In this document: piece by piece, positions 1-8,638 of the stretch
Position numbering within the stretch: the stretch's first letter is position 1
Layout: each line of letters opens with the position of its first letter
Assembly (NCBI GenBank): GCA_030652255.1
Contig: JAUSAZ010000104.1
Span: 1 to 46,041, forward strand
Source of the DNA: Myxococcales bacterium
GTDB lineage: Bacteria > Myxococcota_A > Polyangia > Polyangiales > Ga0077539
DNA length: 46,041 nt
Direction of reading: 5' to 3'
Translations under genes and position numbers: made by a program
Notes under the pieces: generated by a model
What the model saw: only the letters and a program-made list of their open reading frames with translations
Told to the model about the DNA's origin: nothing
The model's database searches: none

Positions 1-1
1 G

Positions 2-955
2 GCGCTCGCGGCCGGGCGCGAGGTGGTGGTGTCCCGGGGCGAGCTGGTGGAGATCGGCGGGGGGTTCCGGGTGCCCGAGGTGATCGCGTCGTGCGGGGCG
101 CGCCTCGTCGAGGTGGGCACCACCAACAAGACCCGCGCGGCAGACTACGAGCGCGCCCTCGGGCCCGACACCGGCGCCATCATGGTCGTGCACCGCAGCA
201 ACTTCGCCCTGGTGGGCTTCACCGAGCAGCCCACGCTCATCGAGCTCGCGGCCCTCGCCCGGGCGCGCGGCGTCCCCCTCCTGGTGGACCTCGGCAGCGG
301 CGCGGGCGGCGACACCCGGGCCCTCGGGCTCACGACGCGGGAACCCCTCGCGCGCGAGTGCGTGGCCGACGGGGCCGACCTGGTGATGGTCTCCGGCGAC
401 AAGCTCCTCGGCGGGCCGCAGGCGGGCGTGATCGTCGGGGGCGCCGCCTGGGTGGCCCGCCTCCGGGCGCACCCGCTGATGCGCGCGCTGCGCCCCGGGC
501 GCCTGGTGATCGCCGCCCTCGAGGCCACGCTCCGGGCCCACGCCGACGGCCGCGCCGCCCGCGACGTGCCCGCCGTGGCGCTGCTCGCCCGCACCGACGC
601 CGAGCTGCGCGCGCTGGCGGAGACCCTCCGCGCGGCCATGGTGGCGGGCGGTTTACCCGACGGGGTAAAAGTCTCCCTCGCGGCGACGGAGGCCCGGGTC
701 GGCGGCGGCACCCTGCCCCTGGAGGCGCTCCGGTCGTGGTCGGTGCGCGTCGACGGGGTGGCACCCGACCCCCTCGCGGCGGCCCTCCGGGGGGGAACAC
801 CCCCCGTCGTGGGTCGGGGGCTCGACGGGGCTTTACACCTGGATGTAAGGTCGGTGCTGCCGTGGGAGGTCGATGACCTGGCCGCGGCGGCGACGGCGGC
901 GTTGCACAAGGCGGTGGCGACCGGCGCGCGGCCGGCGCAGTCTACGAGGGCTTAG
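2..955 (+). CDS. selA: L-seryl-tRNA(Sec) selenium transferase, 3' part
   Basis: This PLP enzyme converts seryl-tRNA(Sec) to selenocysteinyl-tRNA(Sec) using selenophosphate. The reading frame is open from base 2, so the N-terminus lies left of the window; about 317 residues remain. Seen: the family block SRGELVEIGG near the left edge, VEVGTTNKT, the HRSNF block, DLGSGAG, and SGDKLLGGPQAG, whose lysine (codon 401-403) is the Schiff-base lysine of SelA. LEATLRAH follows. The fragment matches the C-terminal two thirds of a typical protein of about 460 residues. No selB or selD is visible in the window, and I found no gene here with an obvious in-frame selenocysteine TGA. The identification is firm; only the start is missing. 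Confidence 0.93.
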   Translation, partial: ALAAGREVVVSRGELVEIGGGFRVPEVIASCGARLVEVGTTNKTRAADYERALGPDTGAIMVVHRSNFALVGFTEQPTLIELAALARARGVPLLVDLGSGAGGDTRALGLTTREPLARECVADGADLVMVSGDKLLGGPQAGVIVGGAAWVARLRAHPLMRALRPGRLVIAALEATLRAHADGRAARDVPAVALLARTDAELRALAETLRAAMVAGGLPDGVKVSLAATEARVGGGTLPLEALRSWSVRVDGVAPDPLAAALRGGTPPVVGRGLDGALHLDVRSVLPWEVDDLAAAATAALHKAVATGARPAQSTRA

Positions 956-1025
956 CGTCTCCCCCCCCGCGGAGCGATGGCGTCGGGCGGCGCGTTCGAT
1001 CAGGCGAATCCTTTCAGAGGTGTTC

Positions 1026-1682
1026 ATGAGCCAGTCGTCCCGGGAGCTGTCGGCGCAGGTTCTGGTGGTCAACCGCAACCTGCAGGCGGTGCACATCACC
1101 ACCGCGCGTCGGGCCTTCGTGCTGATGTTCACCGACGTCGCGCGCGCCCTCGACCTCGCGTGGGTCTCGCACGATTTCGAGTCCTGGGCCTCGCTGGCAC
1201 CAGGGGCCGAGGGCCCCAGCGTGGGCACCAGCCGCGGGCCCATCAAGGTCCCCCGGGTGGTGCAGCTGGTCACCTACGACCGCATGCCCCGCACCACCAT
1301 CCGGCTCACCCGCCGCAACATCTTCCTGCGCGACGGGTACACCTGCCAGTACTGCGCGCGCCGCGGCACGCCCCGCGACCTCAACCTCGACCACGTGATG
1401 CCCCGCTCCCGCGGCGGCCCCATGACCTGGGAAAACGTCGTGTGCTCGTGCCGGGTGTGCAACCTGAAGAAGGGCGGCCGCACGCCCCCGGAGGCCAACA
1501 TGCGCCTGCTCCGCCGGCCCATCCGGCCGCGCTGGTCGCCGGTCCTGGCGCTGGCGTTCTCGCCGGGGAGGCCCACCGAGTGGGAGCCCTTCCTGGCCAG
1601 CCTGCCCGGCGCGCGCGAGCTACAGACCCTCTGGGAGCAGGGCCCCGGCGCCCTCGCCGACGCCATGGCCGAGAGTGCGTAG
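1026..1682 (+). CDS. HNH endonuclease domain protein
   Basis: A 218-residue protein with a classic HNH module in the middle: CQYC at residues 107-110, LDH at 121-123, an Asn at 137 within the TWENVV block, and CRVCNLKKG at 142-150. The two CxxC pairs would hold a structural zinc, and the central DH with the downstream Asn/His positions forms the metal-dependent nuclease core. The ATG at 1026 is preceded by AGAGG five bases upstream. An upstream in-frame extension is probably not translated because it overlaps selA. Stand-alone HNH proteins of this size are common in myxobacterial and actinobacterial chromosomes, and their targets are mostly unknown. No partner such as a methyltransferase or toxin immunity gene is adjacent, so neither restriction nor bacteriocin function can be assigned. 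Confidence 0.85.
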   Translation: MSQSSRELSAQVLVVNRNLQAVHITTARRAFVLMFTDVARALDLAWVSHDFESWASLAPGAEGPSVGTSRGPIKVPRVVQLVTYDRMPRTTIRLTRRNIFLRDGYTCQYCARRGTPRDLNLDHVMPRSRGGPMTWENVVCSCRVCNLKKGGRTPPEANMRLLRRPIRPRWSPVLALAFSPGRPTEWEPFLASLPGARELQTLWEQGPGALADAMAESA

Positions 1683-1778
1683 CGGCCTTCGCGCGCGCGC
1701 CACCCGCCGCACGCAGCGCCCCTCTGCGCTTGTCCCTGATTTGCGCGCCCCCATGAACAGGCTGCATCCTCCGCGGTG

Positions 1779-2783
1779 ATGTCAGACGCACCCGTCTACC
1801 GCGCCGACGATCGCTCCCTCCTGCTGCCGTTCTACAAGCGGTGGCTGATCGAGCCCACGCTGCCGTTCATCCCGGCGCGCATCCACCCCAACAGCATCAC
1901 CCACACCGGGCACCTGCTCTGTCTGGGCGCGGCGGCGCTGCTCGTCGCCACCAACCCGCGACGCGGCTGGGTGTTCTTCGCCGCGATGCTGCTGCTGCAG
2001 GCCTACAACTGGTGCGACAACGCCGACGGGGCGCACGCACGGCGCACGCGGCAGTCGAGCGCGACGGGGGAGTTCCTCGACCACGGGCTCGACCTCCTCA
2101 ACACCACGTACATCGCGATCATGACCATCTATGTGCTGGGCTCGTCGCCCGAGTACACGGTGATGCTCGCCATCCTCATCCCGGGCGCCGCCGCGATGAC
2201 CTGCTGGGAGCAGACCGAGACCGGCGTCTTCCGCATGGGCCTGCTCAACCAGATCGAGTCCGTCGCGGTGCTCTCGCTCACGATGATCATCGCCGGGCTC
2301 TACGGCACCGACGCGTGGCGCCAGGTGCACCTCGGGCCGGTCACCCTCTGGCAGGCGCTGCACCTCTGGCCCATCGCCACCATCCTCTTCGGCAAGGTGC
2401 GCAGCCTCCAGCGCGTCGCCTCGGTCGACCGCCCCATCGCCCCGGCCCTCGCCTTCCTCGCGGCCCAGGCCGCCATCGCCTTCGCGGGCGTCCGCGGCGA
2501 CGTCTCCACCCTCTCCGCCGTCGCCCTCGCCACCGGCGCCAACCTCTTCTTCGGCGCCCGGATGCTCTCGCTCCGCCTGCGCGGCGAGCGCTCGCCGGTC
2601 GACCCGATCTTCCTCGTCACCGCCGGCCTCATCGGCGGCATCCCCCTGCTGCGCATGGCCGGCATCGGCATCGACCCCTCCGTCGTCGTCGCGCTCCCCG
2701 CCATGGTGGCGGTGGTGCTAGGCCTCTCGTCGATGCGCTACGTGCGCGCCGGCTTCGCGAGCCTCCAGCGCCTCGAACCCTGA
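1779..2783 (+). CDS. CDP-alcohol phosphatidyltransferase family membrane protein
   Basis: A 334-residue polytopic membrane enzyme of the CDP-OH-P family, which joins a CDP-activated lipid or polyol phosphate to an alcohol acceptor. The family signature (D..DG..AR, then G...D...D) is complete: D80, D83-G84, A87-R88, G97, D101 and D105. These aspartates bind the two catalytic metals. Multiple hydrophobic helices fill the rest of the chain. GTG at 1776 and ATG at 1779 are adjacent in frame; ATG 1779 is preferred. The acceptor cannot be read from sequence, and the protein is longer than PgsA (about 190 residues), resembling ethanolamine/choline-type or uncharacterised branches. It is followed after 40 bases by another membrane lipid-type protein, which may form a lipid or glycolipid unit with it. 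Confidence 0.88.
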   Translation: MSDAPVYRADDRSLLLPFYKRWLIEPTLPFIPARIHPNSITHTGHLLCLGAAALLVATNPRRGWVFFAAMLLLQAYNWCDNADGAHARRTRQSSATGEFLDHGLDLLNTTYIAIMTIYVLGSSPEYTVMLAILIPGAAAMTCWEQTETGVFRMGLLNQIESVAVLSLTMIIAGLYGTDAWRQVHLGPVTLWQALHLWPIATILFGKVRSLQRVASVDRPIAPALAFLAAQAAIAFAGVRGDVSTLSAVALATGANLFFGARMLSLRLRGERSPVDPIFLVTAGLIGGIPLLRMAGIGIDPSVVVALPAMVAVVLGLSSMRYVRAGFASLQRLEP

Positions 2784-2823
2784 ACCTCCCCCTCCACGTG
2801 GCCCGCTCCCCCGACGACCCCCG

Positions 2824-4023
2824 GTGAACCGCGCCACCCTCATCCGAGGCATCCAGCTGATCGTCGCCCTCACCCTGGCGACCTTCGCGTACCTCCTCTG
2901 GCGCGCGGTCGTGGTGAAGCAGGCCGACCTCGCCCAGGGCCTCTCCGACCTGCATTTCTTCTGGATCCTCGTCGCCGTCGGCTTCGCCCTCCAGGAGGGC
3001 GTCTGCGGCGGCACGCGGATGTTCGTCCTGGGCCGGGTGCTCTGCCCGAAGCTCACCTGGCGCACCGCGGTCGCGTCGGAGTTCGTGCTGATGTTCGTCG
3101 CGGGCGTCACCCCGGGCCAGCTTGGCGCGCCGGTCGCGCAGGTCGCCACCCTGGTCGAGGGCGGCATGCCCTTCGACGCCATCGCCACCGCCGAGCTCCT
3201 CACGGCCTTCTGCACCCTGCTCTTCTTCCTGCTCTCGGCCGCGGTGCTGCTCGCCCTGCGCTCCCAGGGGCTGCTCGTGGTGCCCGGCGCCGCGGGCCTC
3301 GACTGGCTCATGGGCCTGTCCACGGTGGTGTTCGGCAGCGCGCTCCTCGCGCTCATCCTGTGCGTGGTGCACCCGCCGCTCTTGAAGTGGGCCTTCCGCG
3401 TCGGCGGCCGCGCCCTCTCGGTGCTCTGGCACCCGCTGCGCCTCGGCCTCGCGCGCCTCCCGTGGTTCAAGAGCCTGCGCGAGAACCCGTCGCTCCAGCA
3501 CGGGGTGATGGGCGAGCGCCTGCAGCGCGCGGTCGACCGGGTGCACGAGGGCTTCATGGTGTACGTCCGGCGCGGGCGCTGGGCGGTGGCGCAGGCCTTC
3601 CTGCTCACCGTGGCCTTCTTCTGGGCGCGCTTCTCCGTCGCCTTCTTCATCCTGAAGGGCCTCGGGCTGAGCACCACGCCGCGCACCTTCGTCGCCGTGG
3701 GCCCGGACTTCGCGCAGGTCATCACGGTACAGACCCTGCTCAACTTCGCGCTCTACCTCTCGCCCACGCCGGGCGCCTCGGGCATCGCGGAGGCCGGGTC
3801 CAACACCCTCATGTCCCCGTGGGTGCCCGCCGCGTACGAGCTCCCCTACCTGGTGCTCTGGCGCATGCTGGCGCTCTTCCTGTGCATGTTCGTCGGCGGG
3901 GCGTACGTCTTCCGCTACCTCGGCACCGACGTGCTCGAGCGCCGCGCGAAGGAGGCCGAAGAGGCCCAGCGCGCCCTCGACGCAGGCTGTCCATCCCATC
4001 CACCCACCCCCACGGAACCGTAG
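2824..4023 (+). CDS. LPG synthase/flippase-like (UPF0104-type) integral membrane protein
   Basis: A 399-residue protein started by GTG, with about eight hydrophobic helices. The pattern ASEFVLMFVAGVTPGQLG (near residues 84-101) and the late SPTPGASGIAEAG block are typical of the lysylphosphatidylglycerol synthase transmembrane domain family (AglD/UPF0104), whose members flip lipids or glycolipids. The soluble aminoacyltransferase domain of MprF is absent, so tRNA-dependent lipid lysylation is not expected. The C-terminus is a short charged tail. It lies 40 bases after the CDP-alcohol phosphatidyltransferase and 11 bases before the ferritin-like gene, so the three are probably co-transcribed. 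The substrate is unknown; a role in moving the product of the upstream enzyme across the membrane is only inference. Confidence 0.78.
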   Translation: MNRATLIRGIQLIVALTLATFAYLLWRAVVVKQADLAQGLSDLHFFWILVAVGFALQEGVCGGTRMFVLGRVLCPKLTWRTAVASEFVLMFVAGVTPGQLGAPVAQVATLVEGGMPFDAIATAELLTAFCTLLFFLLSAAVLLALRSQGLLVVPGAAGLDWLMGLSTVVFGSALLALILCVVHPPLLKWAFRVGGRALSVLWHPLRLGLARLPWFKSLRENPSLQHGVMGERLQRAVDRVHEGFMVYVRRGRWAVAQAFLLTVAFFWARFSVAFFILKGLGLSTTPRTFVAVGPDFAQVITVQTLLNFALYLSPTPGASGIAEAGSNTLMSPWVPAAYELPYLVLWRMLALFLCMFVGGAYVFRYLGTDVLERRAKEAEEAQRALDAGCPSHPPTPTEP

Positions 4024-4034
4024 TAGGCGACGCC

Positions 4035-4949
4035 ATGACCACGACCAACGACACCAGCTCCACCCCCCCCGGCACCGGCGCCCGCGCCTTCGAGGAGGTG
4101 CCGGCGTTCAACATCGAGAAGTTCATCTCGGCGTCGCGGCCGCTCGACCTCTCGGGCATCCGCATCGAAGACGCCGCGAAGTACCCGCTCTCGCCGAGCG
4201 AGGTGCGGGTCATGCGGTACATGCAGGACACGGAGTTCTACACCGTGCACTACATGAAGGCCCTGATGGAGACGCACGCCCTCGCCGACAGCGAGGCCCG
4301 GGCCTTCATGGTGTGCTGGGGCTACGAGGAGTGCTTCCACGGCCGGGTGCTCGCGCGCCTCGTGGAGGTCTGCGGCCACGAGCCGTCGCGGCGCTCCATC
4401 GAGGAGTTCGCGCGCCCGCGCAAGAGCACCGAGGTCATCCAGGACTTCGGCGGCCGGCTGCTGTCCTTCCTCTCCAAGGACTTCCTCGCCACCCACATGA
4501 CCTGGGGCGCCATCAACGAGCTCACGGCCATCCACGCGTACAGCCGCCTGGCCGAGCTCTCCGCCAACCCCGTCGTCGCCGCCGTGGCGCGGCGCATCGT
4601 GAAGGACGAGCGCCGGCACTTCGCGTTCTACTACCAGCAGGGCAAGCGGCGGCTTCAGGCCTCGGCGCTGGCGCGGCGCATGGCCACGCTCTCCCTCAAG
4701 GCCCTGTGGGAGCCCGTCGGCGGCTCCATGGCCCCGACCGAAGACCGCGACTTCGTGGGCGCCTACCTCTTCGGCGACGAGGCCGGCCGGGCGCGCCTCG
4801 CGGAGACCGACGCCACCATCGCGAAGCTGCCGGGCATGGAGTGGTTCAACCTGGTGTCGAAGCACACCAACGAAGGCACGCGCCGCACGATGGCCTCGGG
4901 TGTACCGATGCACCGCCCCGAGCGCCGCTCGGACGCCGACGCCGCGTAG
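4035..4949 (+). CDS. Ferritin-like diiron protein (possible oxidase/desaturase)
   Basis: A soluble 304-residue helical protein carrying a full ferritin-like diiron ligand set: E67, E99 with H102 (EECFH), E162 (NELTAIHAY) and E192 with H195 (DERRH). The two ExxH motifs about 93 residues apart match the ferritin-like oxidase/acyl-ACP desaturase arrangement rather than storage ferritin. The ATG at 4035 lies 11 bases after the previous stop. The position behind two membrane-lipid-type genes is compatible with a fatty-acyl or lipid oxidation, but no substrate-specific feature is visible. The C-terminus is acidic and probably disordered. It ends with two consecutive stop codons (TAGTAG). Family assignment is good; reaction unknown. 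Confidence 0.8.
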   Translation: MTTTNDTSSTPPGTGARAFEEVPAFNIEKFISASRPLDLSGIRIEDAAKYPLSPSEVRVMRYMQDTEFYTVHYMKALMETHALADSEARAFMVCWGYEECFHGRVLARLVEVCGHEPSRRSIEEFARPRKSTEVIQDFGGRLLSFLSKDFLATHMTWGAINELTAIHAYSRLAELSANPVVAAVARRIVKDERRHFAFYYQQGKRRLQASALARRMATLSLKALWEPVGGSMAPTEDRDFVGAYLFGDEAGRARLAETDATIAKLPGMEWFNLVSKHTNEGTRRTMASGVPMHRPERRSDADAA

Positions 4950-5082
4950 TAGCTGACGGTCCTCATCCCCCGACGCGGCTCGCGTACGGTTGAGCAGGCA
5001 GGGGTTGCCGCGGCGCGTCACATTCGCCGACGTCACCACTTGTGGCTCCGGTGCAACAGCGCATCGGGGCTTCATTCGCCCG

Positions 5083-5090
5083 AAGGAGGA
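5083..5090 (+). promoter_or_regulatory. Strong Shine-Dalgarno deciding a TTG start
   Basis: AAGGAGGA lies five bases upstream of an in-frame TTG at 5096. It is the most complete ribosome binding site I noticed in the window and fixes the start of the lipoprotein, since the upstream in-frame GTG at 5042 has none and would put about 18 residues in front of the signal peptide. Confidence 0.8.
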
Positions 5091-5095
5091 CCGAC

Positions 5096-6481
5096 TTGCT
5101 TACCCACCCCCCGGCCGCGCGCTGCGGCCTCCCCACGACCCGTGGCGTCCGCGCCCTTCCCGTCCTGCTCACCGCGCTCGCGCTCGCGCTGGGCTGCTCG
5201 TCGTCGCCAGCCCCGGCGGCCGACGCGGGCACCCCCGACACACCCCGTACGGACACCCCCAGCACGGACGTTCCCAGCACCGACGTTCCCAGCACGGACG
5301 TTCCCAGCACGGACGCCCCGGACGGAGGGAGCCTCGATGTCCCCACCGCCGACGTCCCGTCCGCGGACGTCCCCAGCGCCGACGTCCCGTCCGTGGACGT
5401 CCCGAGCGCCGACGTCCCCAGCGCCGACGTCCCTCCGGATGCGCCGCCCGCTGAAGCCCGCCTCGTCGTGTTGAGCCGCGAGGGCCGCATCGCCTCGGTC
5501 GCGCTCGCGGCCCCCTACGCCGTGCGGGCCTCGGCCGACCTGCGCGCGACGGTGGGCAGCGCCCGCTGCCGCTTCGGCCTGTGCGTCGTCACCCACCCCG
5601 ATCCGGCCAACGCGCTGAGCGTCGTCTCGGCCGCCGACCTCACCGTGCGGGCCACGATCGCGCTCGGCGACCGCGTCGACCCCCGCGACGTCGCGATCGT
5701 CGACGACCACACCGCGGTCGTGAGCCTTTACGGGCGCGCCGAGCTGCTGCAGGTCGACCTGGTCACCCGCGCCACGACGCCCATCGACCTGCGCGCCCTC
5801 GCCGACGCCGACGGGCTCCCGGAGGCGACGTGGCTCGCGACCTGCGGGCGGCGGGTGTTCGCCCAGCTCCGTCGCGTCGAGCACGAGAGCGGCGCCGACT
5901 CCCCCATGGGCGCCGTGCTCGCGGTCGTCGACCTCGCCCGTCCCGCCGGTGACCGCCTCGTCGACGCCGACCCTGCCACCCCGGGCGTGCAGGGCATCGC
6001 CCTCGCGCGGCGGCCTGCGTTCGACATGCCCGTCGACTGCGCCGCGGGGACCCTCCACGTCGCCGAGCCCATGCCCCTGATGCGGGGCGGCGGCGGCTAC
6101 GAGGTGGTCGACCTCGCGACGCTCCGGGCGACGGCGTCGAGCCTCGACGTCGGCGCGGAGATCGGCGGCTTCGAGGTCGTCGGCCCCAACCAGTACTGGA
6201 CCATCACGCACACCGAGTTCGGCCCCGGCCCCTCGTCGCACCTCAACTACACGGGCGTCGCCGCGGCGCCCACGCACAACACCTTCGCGCGCGAGCACGT
6301 CAACGACCTCGCGTTCGACCGCGAGACCGACCGGGTCTTCTACCCCGACCCCTGCACGGTGATGCCGACGAACCCGGGCTGCGTCCCCGGCGTCCACGTC
6401 TTCGGCGCGCACGCCGGGCCGCCCTCGACGGCCGTCATCGACGCCGGCTTCGCGCCCATCGAGCTCGCGATCTCGCGCTGA
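5096..6481 (+). CDS. Lipoprotein with pentapeptide-repeat spacer and probable beta-propeller domain
   Basis: A 461-residue secreted lipoprotein. The TTG start is chosen from the Shine-Dalgarno at 5083. The signal peptide has a hydrophobic stretch (residues 20-33) ending in ALGC, with C34 the predicted lipidated residue. Residues of about 52-120 are an array of TDVPS/SADVP pentapeptides that would form an extended, acidic tether. The rest shows short repeated beta-strand phrases such as VVDLA, VVDDHTAVVSLYGRAELLQVDL and VLAVVDL, as in YVTN/quinoprotein-like propellers, plus several cysteines. No catalytic motif is recognised, so binding or scaffolding at the cell surface is the reasonable guess. 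The gene stands alone between a + strand block and the convergent methyltransferase. Confidence 0.72.
   Translation: MLTHPPAARCGLPTTRGVRALPVLLTALALALGCSSSPAPAADAGTPDTPRTDTPSTDVPSTDVPSTDVPSTDAPDGGSLDVPTADVPSADVPSADVPSVDVPSADVPSADVPPDAPPAEARLVVLSREGRIASVALAAPYAVRASADLRATVGSARCRFGLCVVTHPDPANALSVVSAADLTVRATIALGDRVDPRDVAIVDDHTAVVSLYGRAELLQVDLVTRATTPIDLRALADADGLPEATWLATCGRRVFAQLRRVEHESGADSPMGAVLAVVDLARPAGDRLVDADPATPGVQGIALARRPAFDMPVDCAAGTLHVAEPMPLMRGGGGYEVVDLATLRATASSLDVGAEIGGFEVVGPNQYWTITHTEFGPGPSSHLNYTGVAAAPTHNTFAREHVNDLAFDRETDRVFYPDPCTVMPTNPGCVPGVHVFGAHAGPPSTAVIDAGFAPIELAISR
5250..5435 (+). repeat. Period-15 coding repeat array (STDVP/SADVP pentapeptides)
   Basis: Two blocks of imperfect 15-base units separated by a short spacer, encoding [ST][ATV]DVP pentapeptides just after the lipobox. 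Because the unit is a multiple of three, gain or loss of copies changes tether length without shifting the frame. Confidence 0.75.
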
Positions 6482-6496
6482 CCTCCCGCCGGGCGA

Positions 6497-7420
6497 TCAG
6501 CGCCCGGGCTTCCGACCCGACACGCAGTACCCCACCACGCCCCCGGCCACGCGGTAGGTGCCCGCCCGCAGCTCATCCGCCGCGCGCCGCACCAGCCGCA
6601 GCGCGAGGGCCCAGTGCGCCGCGAAGTCGCCTTCGCCGCCGCCACCCGCGAGGTAGTACCGCCGCGTCTCGTCGTGGCTCCAGAGCCCGTACTCCCGCTC
6701 GGCGAAGTCGAGCATCTCCTCGACCATCGGCCGCTGCCACGGGGCGTCGTAGGGCGGCACCAGCGGCACCGCGCGGTCGTTCATCGACACCTTCAGGTCG
6801 AGCAGGCCCGCGTCGGCGAACATCGCCGGCAGCAGCTGCCCGATGGAGTTGTTGCCCTCGCCCAGCGCCGCCTTGCCGCGCTCGCACACCATCTGGAGGC
6901 GCAGCATCGCCACGAGGTCGTCGACCGGGCCCGCGAAGGTCGTCGCGTCGGCCATCACCGCCTGCGCCAGGTTGTTGGGCTCGCACACCGCGATGATCCC
7001 TCCGGGGCGCGCCACCCGGATCATCTCCCGCAGCACCGCCGCCGGGTCGGCCACGTGGATGAGCACCGTCTGGCAGGTCACGAGGTCGAAGGAGTGGTCC
7101 GCGAAGGGGAGCGCCTCGGCGGTGCCCTGCACGTAGCGATAGCGCCCGCCCAGCCCCCGCGCCGCTGCCCGCTCGGCGGCCTTCTCCACCCACCGCGGCT
7201 CGCGGTCGACGCCGATGACCCACGCGTCGGGCGAGAGCTGCTCCCCCAGGAGCATGCCCCAGTGGCCGACGCCGCACCCGACGTCGAGCGCCTCGCGCAC
7301 CGACCCGAGGCCCCAGCGCTCGCCCAGGAGCGCGAGGTAGTCGCGGTTCCACCAGTGGTCGCGGGTGTCGCCGAAGTAGTCGGCCGAGTGCGCGGCCTCT
7401 CCCTTGAACTCATTGCCCAT
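6497..7420 (-). CDS. Class I SAM-dependent methyltransferase
   Basis: A 307-residue methyltransferase of the UbiE/Methyltransf_11 type. Motif I is LDVGCGVGHWG (residues 45-55), followed by an acidic strand end (GVDREPRW), motif II/III FADHSFDLVTCQTVLIH and the post-motif VARPGGIIAVCEPNN. These bind S-adenosylmethionine. The C-terminal third is variable and probably sets substrate specificity. It starts six bases after the histidine kinase stop and is the last gene of a minus-strand operon that begins with a carotenoid oxygenase and two thiolases, so a small aromatic or isoprenoid-derived substrate is possible. This is inference from context only. Confidence 0.85.
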   Translation of the reverse strand: MGNEFKGEAAHSADYFGDTRDHWWNRDYLALLGERWGLGSVREALDVGCGVGHWGMLLGEQLSPDAWVIGVDREPRWVEKAAERAAARGLGGRYRYVQGTAEALPFADHSFDLVTCQTVLIHVADPAAVLREMIRVARPGGIIAVCEPNNLAQAVMADATTFAGPVDDLVAMLRLQMVCERGKAALGEGNNSIGQLLPAMFADAGLLDLKVSMNDRAVPLVPPYDAPWQRPMVEEMLDFAEREYGLWSHDETRRYYLAGGGGEGDFAAHWALALRLVRRAADELRAGTYRVAGGVVGYCVSGRKPGR

Positions 7421-7426
7421 CGTCGT

Positions 7427-8572
7427 TCACCCCGCGTCGCGCACCTCGAGCGGCTCCAGGCGCGGCAGCTCGATGCGCATCTCCGTCGAGCGCCCGGGGC
7501 TGCTGAGCACGTCGATGCGACCGCCGGCGGCCTCGACGAGGGTGCGGGCGATGCCCAGCCCGAGGCCCGTCCCCCCTTTGGCGGCGCGGGTGGTCTGGAA
7601 GGACTCGAAGCTGTGGAGCAGGGCCGAGGGCTCGATGCCCACGCCGTCGTCGCGCACCGTGACGACGCAGCTCGGGGGGTCACACTCCACGATGACATCC
7701 ACCCGACCGGGCCGGCCGGCGTCCTCGATGGCGTGGAGCGAGTTGGTCAGCAGGTTGATGAGCACCTGGGTGACCTCCGTCGGGCCGAGCGGCACCATGC
7801 CGTTGGAGCGCACATCCAGCACGATGGCGACCTTGCCCCGCGGCGCGAGGGGCGCGACCACCCGCACCGCGCGGGCCACGCACTCGCACAGGTCGGCGGT
7901 CTCGGTGCGCGGCGCGAAGCGAGTGCGGGCCTCGGCGCTGGCGCGGCCCACGAGGTCGGTCGCGAACTTCACGGTGGTGCCCAGCTCGGCGAGCAGGTGC
8001 TGCGCCTGGGAGTCGGGGCCGATCGCGAGGCGCAGCTGGTCCATCCACAGCTTCGTCGCGGTGAGGGCGTTGTTGAGGTCGTGGCAGAGCGCCGCCTGGC
8101 CGAGGCTGACCGCGTCGTCGGTGTTGGCGGCGTCGACGGTGCGGGTGAGCGAGAGGCGCTCGGCCTCCTCGGTGTTGCGCCCCGTGCGGTCGTCGGCGGC
8201 CAGCACCACCCCGAGGGTCCGGTGCTCGTCCCCCGGAATCGTCGCCACCAGGAACTCCACGTCGCGCTCGGTGCCGTCCCTCGTCCGCAGCGGGATGAGC
8301 GCCCCGGCGCGCTGCCTCGTGCCCGCCCGCGCGATGACCTCCTCGAGCATGTCGCGCGGCCCGTCGTCGAAGAGGTGCACCACCGGCTCGCTCATGGTCG
8401 GCGCGGTGGCGAAGAGCCCGCCGAACTCCAGGTTGTAGCCGACGAGGTTGCCCTCGTGGTCGAGCATCGCGATGCACTTCGGGCAGTGCCCGAGCACCGA
8501 GTGCAGCCGGGCGTTCTCCTCCATGATGTCCGAGACGTCCTCGGTACGTAGCCAGACCCATCCAGCGTGCAT
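7427..8572 (-). CDS. PAS-domain sensor histidine kinase (orphan)
   Basis: A cytoplasmic two-component kinase of 381 residues from the ATG at 8572. An N-terminal PAS-like domain covers residues 20-130. The phosphoacceptor box is CHDLNNALT with H164, of the NtrB-like HDxNN type. The catalytic ATPase domain follows with N-box LINLLTNSLHAI, G1 DDGVGI and G2 GTGLGLGI. No membrane segment is visible. A further in-frame ATG at 8626 would add 18 residues and sits 12 bases after the thiolase stop, but its GAGG lies too close, while 8572 has GGGAG about 11 bases upstream. No response regulator is adjacent. Its place inside a catabolic-looking operon suggests sensing a related metabolite, which is inference. 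Confidence 0.85.
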   Translation of the reverse strand: MHAGWVWLRTEDVSDIMEENARLHSVLGHCPKCIAMLDHEGNLVGYNLEFGGLFATAPTMSEPVVHLFDDGPRDMLEEVIARAGTRQRAGALIPLRTRDGTERDVEFLVATIPGDEHRTLGVVLAADDRTGRNTEEAERLSLTRTVDAANTDDAVSLGQAALCHDLNNALTATKLWMDQLRLAIGPDSQAQHLLAELGTTVKFATDLVGRASAEARTRFAPRTETADLCECVARAVRVVAPLAPRGKVAIVLDVRSNGMVPLGPTEVTQVLINLLTNSLHAIEDAGRPGRVDVIVECDPPSCVVTVRDDGVGIEPSALLHSFESFQTTRAAKGGTGLGLGIARTLVEAAGGRIDVLSSPGRSTEMRIELPRLEPLEVRDAG

Positions 8573-8638
8573 GGCGTTCTCGTCTCCCGAGGGCCCATGG
8601 TAATCCCCGGTCGCCCCGCTGCCCATCGCCTCGTACGC

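Noticed and set aside
1..955. Search for selenoprotein genes accompanying selA
   Set aside because: No gene in the window shows an in-frame TGA at a conserved cysteine position with continued homology after it.
2824..4023. MprF-type lysyl-phosphatidylglycerol synthase
   Set aside because: Only the membrane flippase-like domain is present; the aminoacyl-tRNA-dependent domain is missing.
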